Positions 1 to 8,819 of a DNA stretch of 64,000 nucleotides are shown here, piece by piece. Position 1 is the stretch's first letter, and each line of letters begins with the position of its first letter. Position numbers and translations under genes: made by a program. The notes under the pieces were generated by a model. It worked only from the letters and a program-made list of their open reading frames with translations, did not search any database and was not told the DNA's origin. The stretch lies in assembly GCF_025639805.1 (NCBI RefSeq), contig NZ_CP106735.1, forward strand, positions 1,428,001 through 1,492,000, in the 5' to 3' direction. This DNA comes from Reichenbachiella carrageenanivorans. Lineage in GTDB: Bacteria; Bacteroidota; Bacteroidia; Cytophagales; Cyclobacteriaceae.

Positions 1-3000
1 ACTTTTTGAGTAGCTTGGGGCCTTCGTTTTTGCTGTTTTCTACCTGCAGTTGTTGGGGCATGATACTCGTAACTAGGTAGATTTTTTCTTTGGCTCGGGT
101 GATTGCTACATTCAACCTGTTTTCTCCTCCTTCGGCATTGAGGCTGCCGAAATTCATATTCATATTGCCTTTTAGGTCTGGGGCATATACGGTAGAGAAG
201 ATGATGACATCTTTCTCGTCGCCTTGTATATTTTCAATGTTTTTGACGATCAAAGATTCAGGTATGATAAAACCCTGTGCTATCGAATAAGTCTCTAGAA
301 AATCGAGAATATACATTTGCTGAGAGGCATTGAAAGTAACAACGCCGATCTCTAAATCAGGTTTTGCTTTCAGTAGTGACGCTACGATCTGAGCCACTCG
401 TTCGGCCTCTTCGTGATTGGTGTTTTTTTGCCAAAAGCCTTCTACTTTCACATAGTCTATGGCAGTTTGTTTTTCGTTTAGATCTTTGAAATCTGGGAGC
501 ATTTTGAGGCGCTGTCCATAAAAATGTTCATTAGAAAATCGGATGAGATCCAAATTTTTACTTCTATAGTGCCCATTTAGTTGTACCTGCATCAGATGCT
601 GGCTGCCTAGATTGAGAAGCGAATCGAAGTCAAGTTCTACTACGTCTTGTACATTTTCTTCTTCCCAGCGCACCTTATACAGATCGTTTGGTTGCAACTG
701 TTTGTCGTCGCCAGCGATCACTACCTGTTTGCCTCTGAAGATAGCTGGAATGCCTTTTTCTACAAAGCATTGAGAGGCCTCATCGAAGATGACTAAGTCA
801 AATATTTTTTCCATTGGAAAAATCGCTGAGGCCGATTCTGGCGAGGCTAGCCAGCACGGGATGAGATCAAAAACTTCTCTTGGGTAATTGGCTATTACTT
901 TTCTTACGGGCCATATTCGTCGTTTTTTGGTGACTTGGTGATATAAGTCACGGTAGGTTACCCGGTTGTTGAGACGGTTGTATTCTACATTTTTGTAAAC
1001 CCTTTCTCGTGCTTTGAGTAGGAGTATTTCCACGCTTATGCGCAATTTTTCTTTTACACAATCCTGCATTTCGGTTTGCATGTCTTCAAACTTCTGAGAA
1101 GAGACTGCTCGTAAGATTGGAAATTTTTGTTCGATATGCTCGATCCAGGCCAGTCTCAGACTGTTGTCGAAGATTGCCCACCAGTGTTCTGCTTGTACCC
1201 TAGGCTCTTCTTCGAGCAGTTTATTGATCACGCTGAGCTCTTCGGCAGTCAGCTCGGCTTGGAGTTTGTCAAACTCACATAGCGAATCAAAGTCTTGCTT
1301 GAGTGCTGCTAATAACTGCTCTACGTCGAGCTGACTGGCAAACATCTGGCGTAACTGCGGAATAGAAAAATATGACTCCCACTCTTCCAGTTTTTGGCCT
1401 ATAGGCTCTAAGGCTTTTAGCAAATTGGATAATTGATCAGTATACTCAGTTTGGTTGAGCGAAAGCGGCGAGATGTATTCGTTCATGTGACGTATGCCAT
1501 CCAGCGTGGTTTGTGCTTCTGCAGCTTGCTTCTGGTAAAAAAACCAATTTTTGAGTTCGACTTTGGTGTATACCTTGGGGAAGGGACCTAAGGCTGGCTC
1601 ATCCTTGAGGAGGCTCAGGTTGTGCTCTAGGTTCAGTCTATTGTCTACTTTTTGTAATAGTGAGTCAAAGCCTGCGCGATCGCTTTTGAGCCCATTGTTT
1701 ACCAGTACTCTGGTAATGAATATTTTGTCTTTGGAAAAGAGCTTCCATCTCAGCCATTTGAAAATACTCTTGCGTGCATCGAGACTACGGTCGAGTGCTT
1801 CCTGAAAGCGACCAAGTTCTTCAGATTTGAGTGAAAGCTCAGCTCCATTCCCTTCGTAGGATTGCATGACGAGCTTTTCTGTTTCGACTAGTCGTTCTTT
1901 GGTGACGATTCGGTGCGAATTGCGTAGTACCAAAGTTAAAGCATGAAAGACGAGTGGGTCTTTGAGTACTGATACGAGGTGTTTGATTTCCTCATGTTTT
2001 TTGATGATTTCAACGACATCCTCAAAAGACACTTTTTTGCCAATGGCTTTTTCAGTGACTGTTTCTAGTACGTTGATGTATGGCCTTATTTCATCGAGAT
2101 GTTTTGAAATAAGCTGTAGATCGGATACTTGATAATTGGCGAATGATTTTCTATTGAACCACGGGTGGTGCTCGTTGAGAAACTTTTCGCCATACCTTGC
2201 ATAGGTGTTTAATGTTCTTTTAAAGCTATCTAGGGTGTCGAATTTGAAATTTCTATATTCTAAATTGACACCAATGGCACGACCGTGTGGATCGGAGGTG
2301 AGATACAGTTCTTTGACGGATAGTGCACATTCGGATTCATCAAAAAGGCTTTCTTTGAATTCGGAGAGCTCTTCGTCTAGCTGATCGATTCTGCGACTGG
2401 TTTTTAGAAAATTTCGTTCCAGCTGAATGGCGTCGAGAGAGTTGTTGATCGATTGATAATCTTCCAGTCGATCCATTTGTCCTTCGAGTTGCTCGTATAT
2501 AGACTTTCTGTCATTTTTGAAATCGTGCAACAGGCCAATAAAATCATTGAGTTCTTTTTCTTTGAGTCTTTCGAATACCACGTCGAGTGCTGCTCGCTTC
2601 TGACTAACTACTAGTACATTTTTGCCACGAGCGATGTAATCGGCTACGAGGTTGCAGATCAGTTGGGATTTGCCTGTGCCAGGAGGCCCTTGCACCACTG
2701 CAGAATTTCCTTTTTTGATGGCCTTTATCACATTTTCTTGATAGGCGTCCATTTTGAACGGCGTGAAGGTTTGGTCTTCTTTGACGCGTTTTAAAAACCG
2801 GTAGTATGAGGTGTCTTCACTTTGCTCTTCGTCGAGGTTTCTTTCTGCAAAGAAATTTTCTATGGTAGAAAGCTTGGGATGCTCTAGCATGGTGAGGTAG
2901 TCGGGGACTAGATATGAGCCTGCTTGAGGGAATATACCCACGACGGCTTCTGGATATAGTTTGAGTTCACCGTCTTTTTCGGAAGCTTCTAGGTCTACTC

Positions 3001-3643
3001 GTTGGTATGGTGTGAATGAGGTGAGTACGTCGCTGAAATTGTCTTGATTGAAGTTGACTTCTAAGTTTTCTGCTTTGAGCAATTCGTAGAGGTCTGTACG
3101 AAACCCTTTACTCTCTTTGTCGAAGTCGTCGAATACTCTTTCGAGCAGATTTTCATTGGCTGGTAAGCTATTGAAATAAGCATATGCTAGCAGGAAGGAC
3201 TTGTTCATGGTCACATTGACATCCTTACGGCTGACTAGGTACCAATCTTTTTTGTCGAATTCTAAGGTGACGGGAAAAAACAAAAGGGGGCATCTGGAGA
3301 GCGTGCCATCAGAAAATTTTCCTTTTACAAAAGGCCAACCTACATAGAGGTCTTTAGCGCCACGTTCTTCAAATATGAGATGGTCTTCACGTTTGAGTTG
3401 TTTTAATTTTTGCGACAAGCGATTGGCGTCTTCTTCTCGGCTGTTTTGGACTTCGCATAGCGGAATTTTGGCCTTTCGGGAGAGTATAGCTTCTAAGATG
3501 GAGAAGGAAGGTTCGTTGCGAACGTAGTCAAATTCGTGTATGTCGATAAACTGCCCTGTAGGTAGTTTTGGGAGAAAGATAGAGCGGCTGTTTCCCGATA
3601 GATTGGTTAGCCTTCGTAAGTAGGATAGAAGTATTTCTCTCAT
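1..3643 (-). CDS. Large SF1 (DNA2/Upf1-like, DUF4011-type) helicase, C-terminus beyond the window
   Basis: The reading frame is open from the ATG at 3643 to the window edge (about 1214 codons) and lacks its C-terminal end. The Walker A loop GPPGTGKSQ lies near residue 320, preceded by a long N-terminal region of the DUF4011 type. Motif II (FDEASQ) is near 953 and motif III (GDDKQLQP) near 975. The C-terminal RecA lobe has QGDEKDVIIFS near 1140 and motif VI (NRLNVAITRAK) near 1175. The roughly 600 residues between Walker A and motif II look largely helical. These features identify a superfamily 1 nucleic-acid-dependent ATPase; the substrate is unknown. An in-frame stop lies about 14 codons upstream with no other ATG between. 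Relatives occur both as housekeeping helicases and in defence islands, but the neighbours here do not suggest defence. Confidence 0.85.
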   Translation of the reverse strand, partial: MREILLSYLRRLTNLSGNSRSIFLPKLPTGQFIDIHEFDYVRNEPSFSILEAILSRKAKIPLCEVQNSREEDANRLSQKLKQLKREDHLIFEERGAKDLYVGWPFVKGKFSDGTLSRCPLLFFPVTLEFDKKDWYLVSRKDVNVTMNKSFLLAYAYFNSLPANENLLERVFDDFDKESKGFRTDLYELLKAENLEVNFNQDNFSDVLTSFTPYQRVDLEASEKDGELKLYPEAVVGIFPQAGSYLVPDYLTMLEHPKLSTIENFFAERNLDEEQSEDTSYYRFLKRVKEDQTFTPFKMDAYQENVIKAIKKGNSAVVQGPPGTGKSQLICNLVADYIARGKNVLVVSQKRAALDVVFERLKEKELNDFIGLLHDFKNDRKSIYEQLEGQMDRLEDYQSINNSLDAIQLERNFLKTSRRIDQLDEELSEFKESLFDESECALSVKELYLTSDPHGRAIGVNLEYRNFKFDTLDSFKRTLNTYARYGEKFLNEHHPWFNRKSFANYQVSDLQLISKHLDEIRPYINVLETVTEKAIGKKVSFEDVVEIIKKHEEIKHLVSVLKDPLVFHALTLVLRNSHRIVTKERLVETEKLVMQSYEGNGAELSLKSEELGRFQEALDRSLDARKSIFKWLRWKLFSKDKIFITRVLVNNGLKSDRAGFDSLLQKVDNRLNLEHNLSLLKDEPALGPFPKVYTKVELKNWFFYQKQAAEAQTTLDGIRHMNEYISPLSLNQTEYTDQLSNLLKALEPIGQKLEEWESYFSIPQLRQMFASQLDVEQLLAALKQDFDSLCEFDKLQAELTAEELSVINKLLEEEPRVQAEHWWAIFDNSLRLAWIEHIEQKFPILRAVSSQKFEDMQTEMQDCVKEKLRISVEILLLKARERVYKNVEYNRLNNRVTYRDLYHQVTKKRRIWPVRKVIANYPREVFDLIPCWLASPESASAIFPMEKIFDLVIFDEASQCFVEKGIPAIFRGKQVVIAGDDKQLQPNDLYKVRWEEENVQDVVELDFDSLLNLGSQHLMQVQLNGHYRSKNLDLIRFSNEHFYGQRLKMLPDFKDLNEKQTAIDYVKVEGFWQKNTNHEEAERVAQIVASLLKAKPDLEIGVVTFNASQQMYILDFLETYSIAQGFIIPESLIVKNIENIQGDEKDVIIFSTVYAPDLKGNMNMNFGSLNAEGGENRLNVAITRAKEKIYLVTSIMPQQLQVENSKNEGPKLLKK

Positions 3644-3695
3644 GTGATCTGTCCGTAAAATAGAAAAGGATATCGATTTTCCCTAAACGCATGCA

Positions 3696-4610
3696 TCATT
3701 CTGGTGATGATACTTCAAGATAAGGAGCTATTTTCTGGTATAGCGAATCAGAGAGGGTATAAATATTTTTCAATTCGTCTACGGATTGGTAGTTGCCGTG
3801 CTGGGTGCGATATTTCACTATGGCTCTACTGGTTTTGTAAGAAAGGTAGGGGTGATTGGCGAGTAGGTGGATGGAGTCTTGATTGATATTTATTTTGTGA
3901 ATAGCGGGTATAAGAAGATCGAAATGATCCAAAAGACGTTCGTATACTTCCGGTTTTATACCATATACTTCTTTTAATTGCTCCATACTGTGAAATCCTC
4001 CCAATGATTCTCGATACTTTACGATGCGTGACGAGAGTACAGGTCCAATACCTTTGACGATTTGTAGCTGGCTGGAATCGGATAGATTGAGATCGAATTT
4101 TGCAGACTCTTTTTCTATGACCATTTGTTCTACCACTTTATTGAGCGGAGGGGCTTTGTACTTGGGTTTTGCAGGTGGCGGCGGGATGATGATATAGTCG
4201 AGGTACGCTGTAACTAGCTTTTTGTTGATGCCATAAATTTTGTAGAGATCTTCTTTTTCCTTGAATGAGCCGCCTTTTTGTCGGTAGTTGATGATGCGTT
4301 CGGCTATTTTTTTCTTGAAGCCAAGCTCAATCCATTTGTTTTGACCGATCTTGTTTGGGTCGAAAAAGGAATGTACGATGACGGTACCTTCTTCATGTTT
4401 TAATTTTTTTTTGGATTCTTCAAGCCAGTCTTTGAGCAGACGTTCTTCTTCGAGCTGAGTTTGTGTAGCGTCTCGAGTTAGCCTATTTTGAAGTAAAAAA
4501 GGACCTATAAGCACTAGAAAAAGAAGGGGAACAAGTAGCAGTAAGCCGTTGGTTTCGGACGCAGAACATCCAAAGAATGTCCGAATTCTATTTTTAAGTT
4601 TGGTTAGCAC
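3696..4610 (-). CDS. Membrane-anchored helix-hairpin-helix protein (ComEA-like repeats)
   Basis: A 304-residue protein with one hydrophobic segment at about residues 22-41 (rich in L, V and F), then a charged linker and three helix-hairpin-helix units at about 84-140, 173-230 and 240-299. The middle unit shows the typical VKGIGPVLSSRIVKYR pattern, and each unit ends in a similar hydrophobic helix. HhH units of this type bind DNA non-specifically, as in the competence protein ComEA, but this family is widespread in Bacteroidota without a proven role in uptake. The start is GTG at 4610, because an in-frame stop lies only a few codons upstream and no nearby ATG fits. The proline-rich linker PPPPAKPKYKAPP separates units 1 and 2. 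Confidence 0.8.
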   Translation of the reverse strand: MLTKLKNRIRTFFGCSASETNGLLLLVPLLFLVLIGPFLLQNRLTRDATQTQLEEERLLKDWLEESKKKLKHEEGTVIVHSFFDPNKIGQNKWIELGFKKKIAERIINYRQKGGSFKEKEDLYKIYGINKKLVTAYLDYIIIPPPPAKPKYKAPPLNKVVEQMVIEKESAKFDLNLSDSSQLQIVKGIGPVLSSRIVKYRESLGGFHSMEQLKEVYGIKPEVYERLLDHFDLLIPAIHKININQDSIHLLANHPYLSYKTSRAIVKYRTQHGNYQSVDELKNIYTLSDSLYQKIAPYLEVSSPE

Positions 4611-4661
4611 ATAATAAAATTAACATAATAACTGATATTATCTATGTGCGTTGAGTGGTTT

Positions 4662-6065
4662 CTATGGAATAGAATCTTTGCGCTCATAGGCGCCGATATC
4701 CGGCTTGGCATCACGAAGGGTGCCGAGGAGGTCGTGGGTGATAGAGGAGGCTGTGGCAGCTTCTCTAGCGGGCGACAAAGAATCGATTTGGTAGTTGAAT
4801 AGTGCAGGCTTATAAAACTTTGGATAGTTGTTTTCTTGACTGATGTCGTTGCCCAAGTCTATCCAAGTGTCATCGCTGGAGCGGATAATATTATTTTGAA
4901 CTTGTACATTCAGGGCGGTGTTGGCCGAGAGGTCTAGTGTGAGCTCTTCGTCTTCTCTTCCCCAAACGATCGAATTGGTGAGGCTTAGCGTAAGGTCGTT
5001 GGGGTACGTCGAGCCGTCATTAAATTCCAAGGCATTGGTAAAAATAACTGAAGGACCTTCTCTTGTGAAGTCGTTGGGGTCGTTAGAGAAGGTACAGTGA
5101 TTGAAGACATAGGAGCCACCCCCTAGCCCAGCTACTAGCTGATCTTTGCAGCTGAATACTTCTAGGTTGAAGGCAGTGATTTGCCCTGTATAAGCAGCGA
5201 TACCTGATGAAGACATGAAGTGTATGGATGTATTGCTGATCAACAGTTCGGCACCTTCGCCATTGACTAGATTGGTGGAGAGTGTCAATCCTGTGGTTCC
5301 ATTTTTTATTATGGCATGGTCGATGCTGTTGTCTATGCTGCCAGGATAAAAGAGGATAGAGCCCCATTGGCCTGGTGCTTCGTCATATTTAGCATCAAGC
5401 CTAGTATTGGCTATGAGTACCTTATCTTCTGTAGTGCCTTGTATGTCTAGCGAGCCAGCGATGGTAAAGATCGCACCGTTGTCGATGTAGATTTTGGCAC
5501 CTGCTTCTACGGTGAGCTTGCAGCCCGTGTCTACCCAAGCGGAATCATAGATGATATAGGGTCGATCTTTGGTCCAGGTAGTATTGCAGGTGATGGCTTC
5601 ATTATTGATGAAGATGGCGTCTTGACCCCAAGCGACGAGATTCACATTTTCCTTTTTTGTATTATATTCTATTTGGATATCGTCTTTTACTAAAAAGGGT
5701 AAATCTTGATTGTTGGGATCGATGATTACTTCCACCAGAATCAACAAGCTATCTTTTCCGAAGATTACCTCATTTTCGAAGGAATTGCCTTCAAAGCCAT
5801 TTACCGTCAGGTTATAGGGAGATTGATCGCCAGTGCCAAGAGACAGCTGGGTGATATTGATGGCCTCATCATGGGTATTGTAGATTTGGAGTCGCTTGGT
5901 GATACTGCCCAGACTAGAGAACAGGGTGTCGAAGGTGACGGTGTCCGTACTATAAGACAGCTGTAGGCTGGTATCAGTAGATATCTCTTCTACATTAGGC
6001 TGACATCCCAAGAAAACGCCTGAGGATAGCACGAGTAGCAGTATGAGGTGTTTGATGGCCTTCAA
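4662..6065 (-). CDS. Surface lipoprotein with predicted parallel beta-helix
   Basis: A 467-residue protein with a lipoprotein signal peptide ending in the lipobox FLGC (Cys21). After an N-terminal beta-sandwich-like region (about 35-150) comes a central region rich in short repeated strands with N, G and S turns. It resembles the right-handed parallel beta-helix proteins of Bacteroidota; the C-terminus ends with a DIGAYE-type signature common in such proteins. Function is unknown; surface or outer-membrane attachment is inferred from the lipobox. The start is TTG at 6065: the prfA stop codon is in the same frame two codons upstream, so the gene cannot extend further. It therefore follows prfA with almost no gap and is probably co-transcribed with it. 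Confidence 0.7.
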   Translation of the reverse strand: MKAIKHLILLLVLSSGVFLGCQPNVEEISTDTSLQLSYSTDTVTFDTLFSSLGSITKRLQIYNTHDEAINITQLSLGTGDQSPYNLTVNGFEGNSFENEVIFGKDSLLILVEVIIDPNNQDLPFLVKDDIQIEYNTKKENVNLVAWGQDAIFINNEAITCNTTWTKDRPYIIYDSAWVDTGCKLTVEAGAKIYIDNGAIFTIAGSLDIQGTTEDKVLIANTRLDAKYDEAPGQWGSILFYPGSIDNSIDHAIIKNGTTGLTLSTNLVNGEGAELLISNTSIHFMSSSGIAAYTGQITAFNLEVFSCKDQLVAGLGGGSYVFNHCTFSNDPNDFTREGPSVIFTNALEFNDGSTYPNDLTLSLTNSIVWGREDEELTLDLSANTALNVQVQNNIIRSSDDTWIDLGNDISQENNYPKFYKPALFNYQIDSLSPAREAATASSITHDLLGTLRDAKPDIGAYERKDSIP

Positions 6066-6068
6066 ATC

Positions 6069-7139
6069 TTATGCTTCACCGTCTTTCAACTTCTCTGCAT
6101 TTTCGGCAATACGGAGTTGCTCGATAAAATCCCCGATCTCACCATCCATTACGGTTGGGAGGTTGTGCTGAGAGTAGCCGATTCTGTGGTCGGTCACACG
6201 GCCCTGAGGATAGTTGTAGGTTCTGATTTTATCCGAACGATCGCCACTGCCTACCATCGATTTTCGTTGGGCACCTACGGCGTCGTTGTGTTTTTTGAGT
6301 TCTATATCATAGATACGGCCACGCAATACTTTTAATGCTTTCTCTAAGTTTTTAAGCTGGCTTTTTTCATCCTGACACGACACGACTAGTCCTGTGGGTA
6401 TGTGTGTCAGTCTGATGGCCGAATAGGTAGTATTTACCGATTGACCACCTGGGCCACTAGAGCAGAAGGTGTCTTTACGCACATCATTCATGTCGATTTG
6501 TACATCTACTTCTTCCATTTCAGGGAGTACGGCTACGGTAGCTGCAGAGGTGTGAACACGGCCTTGTGTTTCTGTGGCAGGAACCCGCTGTACACGATGT
6601 ACGCCAGATTCAAATTTGAGTTTGCCATAGACATCTTCGCCAGATACCATGCTGATGATTTCCTTGTATCCGCCTGAGCTACCTTCGGTCAGATCCATCA
6701 CTCCCATTTTCCAGCCTTGTTTTTCGCAATAGCGCTGATACATACGGAAGAGATCTCCCGCGAAAATGGCAGCCTCGTCTCCGCCCGTACCTGCACGAAT
6801 TTCAAGGATACTGTTTTTATCATCGTTGGGGTCTTTTGGAATCAGCATTTGCTTGATTTCTTCTTCGATAGTCTCTTTTTGAGGCTCAAGCTCATCGAGT
6901 TCCATTTTGGCCATTTCACGAAACTCTGGGTCTTTTTCTGTTTCCAGAATTTGCTTGGAGTTAGCCAGGTTGTCCAAAATGAGTTTATATTCTTCGTATT
7001 TATTGACAATCTTCTCGAGATCTTTGTATTCTTTGCTAAGCTTCGAATAGTGAGTCATATCAGACATGGCATCGGGCTGTACAATGAGCTGTCCTACTTC
7101 TTCGAATCTATGTTTGATCTCCTCTAGTTTCTCTTTCAT
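6069..7139 (-). CDS. prfA: Peptide chain release factor 1
   Basis: Class I release factor that reads UAA and UAG and triggers peptidyl-tRNA hydrolysis on the ribosome. With the ATG at 7139 the protein has 356 residues, normal for RF1. The codon-recognition tripeptide PAT is at about 187-189 (RF1 type, not the SPF of RF2). The catalytic GGQ is at about 231-233 inside [12 protein letters not shown]. The frame could be extended to a TTG at 7160, but that TTG lies inside a good -7 promoter box (7158-7165), so the internal ATG is preferred. The lipoprotein gene at 4662-6065 follows immediately. Confidence 0.96.
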   Translation of the reverse strand: MKEKLEEIKHRFEEVGQLIVQPDAMSDMTHYSKLSKEYKDLEKIVNKYEEYKLILDNLANSKQILETEKDPEFREMAKMELDELEPQKETIEEEIKQMLIPKDPNDDKNSILEIRAGTGGDEAAIFAGDLFRMYQRYCEKQGWKMGVMDLTEGSSGGYKEIISMVSGEDVYGKLKFESGVHRVQRVPATETQGRVHTSAATVAVLPEMEEVDVQIDMNDVRKDTFCSSGPGGQSVNTTYSAIRLTHIPTGLVVSCQDEKSQLKNLEKALKVLRGRIYDIELKKHNDAVGAQRKSMVGSGDRSDKIRTYNYPQGRVTDHRIGYSQHNLPTVMDGEIGDFIEQLRIAENAEKLKDGEA

Positions 7140-7157
7140 TTTCAACAAATTTGAAAG

Positions 7158-7165
7158 CAAATCTA
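7158..7165 (-). promoter_or_regulatory. Candidate -7 promoter box for prfA
   Basis: On the minus strand these bases read TAGATTTG, an exact match to the Bacteroidota -7 consensus TAnnTTTG, 18 bases before the chosen prfA ATG. No clear TTTG -33 element was seen at the usual distance, so the call rests on the -7 box and its position only. Confidence 0.4.
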
Positions 7166-7295
7166 ATAAATAGTCCGTTGCTTATTTGATGAAATTAAAG
7201 AATCCCATGAAGCAATTATTCAAGATTTTTAATCTAAAGGATCTAAAAAACGTAAACCCTTTTTTTAATCCATAGCTCATCACGAAATTTGTCTT

Positions 7296-7841
7296 ATGAA
7301 TAATACATGGATTCTTTTATCATTTGCCTTTTTATGTTCTTGTCTGTCTCCAGAAGAAATAGCCATTTCTGCAGATGACCAGATAAAAGCGCTGGATCTA
7401 GTGGTTCAATCTATTGCAGAGGATCAGGCAGGCACTCAGTTGGTCAAAACGGTTACATTGGACGGAAGTCAAGAATCGAGCACCCTACCTTTTGATACTT
7501 TGATAGTCAGCAAGGATTTGAAAACCTTGAAGGATTATTCATTTGCCAGACTCATTCGGACGACCAACTATAACAAAACCGCGGTAGATCAGGGTTTTTT
7601 GTATGAGCGAAAAGCAAAGGAAAAGAAAGGGCCAGTATCTATTTTAATTGACAAAAATGAAGAGGGGGATATTGAGGAATTGGAGCTCAAGCTAGAAGAT
7701 GCCAACTTACTATATACCTCTAATCAACAGATTCGTCTGACTTTTGAAAATAAAAAGCTAGCGACCTATCGTGTACAAGGGAGTAGAAAATTGATTGGCA
7801 TGGAGGCTACCGTTTTCGATATCTCAGTGAGAGTGCAGTAA
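7296..7841 (+). CDS. Hypothetical lipoprotein
   Basis: A 181-residue protein with a short hydrophobic signal and a cysteine at a lipobox-like site (LCSC, Cys about 17). The mature part is acidic and lysine-rich and appears to be mostly beta strands; no known catalytic motif was recognised. It is divergently placed from prfA and converges with the universal stress protein gene, whose stop lies 2 bases after its own. An envelope location is inferred from the signal only. Confidence 0.65.
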   Translation: MNNTWILLSFAFLCSCLSPEEIAISADDQIKALDLVVQSIAEDQAGTQLVKTVTLDGSQESSTLPFDTLIVSKDLKTLKDYSFARLIRTTNYNKTAVDQGFLYERKAKEKKGPVSILIDKNEEGDIEELELKLEDANLLYTSNQQIRLTFENKKLATYRVQGSRKLIGMEATVFDISVRVQ

Positions 7842-7843
7842 TC

Positions 7844-8707
7844 TTAGATTTTGAGTAAGGCTTCGAAAAACCCCATGTTTTCAGATTTGTTTTTCACCAC
7901 TAGGCAGGCGATGTCTCTGTCATAGCTGATTAGATTTACGGCAGTGCTGCCCTTGAGTAGGGAAGCCATTTTGGTTCTGCCTCTAGATGCTACGATGATC
8001 ATGTCAGCCTTTCTTTCTTTAGCCATTTCGTAGATATTGTCAGAAGGGTTTTGATCTTCGTCTAGCTCAAAAATGACTTCATATTTACTGTCGTCGAGCG
8101 AATGTTCTCTTTTGAACTGTTCATATTCTCGTCTCTTGTTTTTGTCCATGATCGCAGCCATGTCGTCGTAGCTTTTTCCCGTATGGCTGTAGCCTGTAGG
8201 TACAAAATAGACATGGTGGAGAAGCACTTCTACGCCTGCTTTTTCTTTGATATTCAAGGCTGCTTGTATGGCGGTGAGCGAGCTGCTGGTGAAGTCTAGT
8301 GGGATAATGACTCGATTCAAATTAAGCTTAGCCGTAGGAGGCACTAGCAAAACGGAGCATTGTGCTTCGTTGATAAGCCGAGCGGCATGTCTTCCTGTAG
8401 ATTCAGACTTGGGTTTGATACCCATGATCACTAAATCTACAATCTTAAACTCAGACCATTTCAGAATTTGAACGGCATTATTGCCTTGTTGGATTTGCAT
8501 TTCGGTATCGCACTTGGCTGTGAAATGTTCCGAAACTTTGTCTTCAAAGTATTTTTTAATTTTTGAACTGAGGTTCTTTTGTGCTACATGAACAAAGTAT
8601 ACTTTGTCGCAACCAGCGATCTCGGCTATCATCGAGCTGTATTTGATGATGTGTTCGTCGAGAGTGGAAGAATCTAGACAGACTAGAAATTTGTTCAAGT
8701 TTTGCAT
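7844..8707 (-). CDS. Tandem-domain universal stress protein (UspA family)
   Basis: A 287-residue cytoplasmic protein with two UspA domains, at about 4-135 and 143-275. Each starts with the typical beta strand (FLVCLDSS; RVIIPLDFT). The second ends with SRGRTKMASLLKGSTA, which resembles the nucleotide-binding glycine loop of ATP-binding Usp proteins; the first has a similar but weaker segment (MGIKPKSES...GRHAARLI). Family members respond to starvation, redox or envelope stress; the specific role is not known. It is a single gene with its own upstream region of about 110 bases. Confidence 0.88.
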   Translation of the reverse strand: MQNLNKFLVCLDSSTLDEHIIKYSSMIAEIAGCDKVYFVHVAQKNLSSKIKKYFEDKVSEHFTAKCDTEMQIQQGNNAVQILKWSEFKIVDLVIMGIKPKSESTGRHAARLINEAQCSVLLVPPTAKLNLNRVIIPLDFTSSSLTAIQAALNIKEKAGVEVLLHHVYFVPTGYSHTGKSYDDMAAIMDKNKRREYEQFKREHSLDDSKYEVIFELDEDQNPSDNIYEMAKERKADMIIVASRGRTKMASLLKGSTAVNLISYDRDIACLVVKNKSENMGFFEALLKI

Positions 8708-8819
8708 GACGGTTCAATTTGATATGGTCGAATGGATTAAAATTAATCTAATTCTCGAATAATTTGCCCCGATGTGAGATTGATTTTTTTATTCTGCCTT
8801 AGCTTGCTGCAAGGGAGAG

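Noticed and set aside
1..3643. Defence island reading of the large helicase
   Set aside because: No nuclease, methylase, retron or other defence partner was seen next to it within the window; the left side is not visible.
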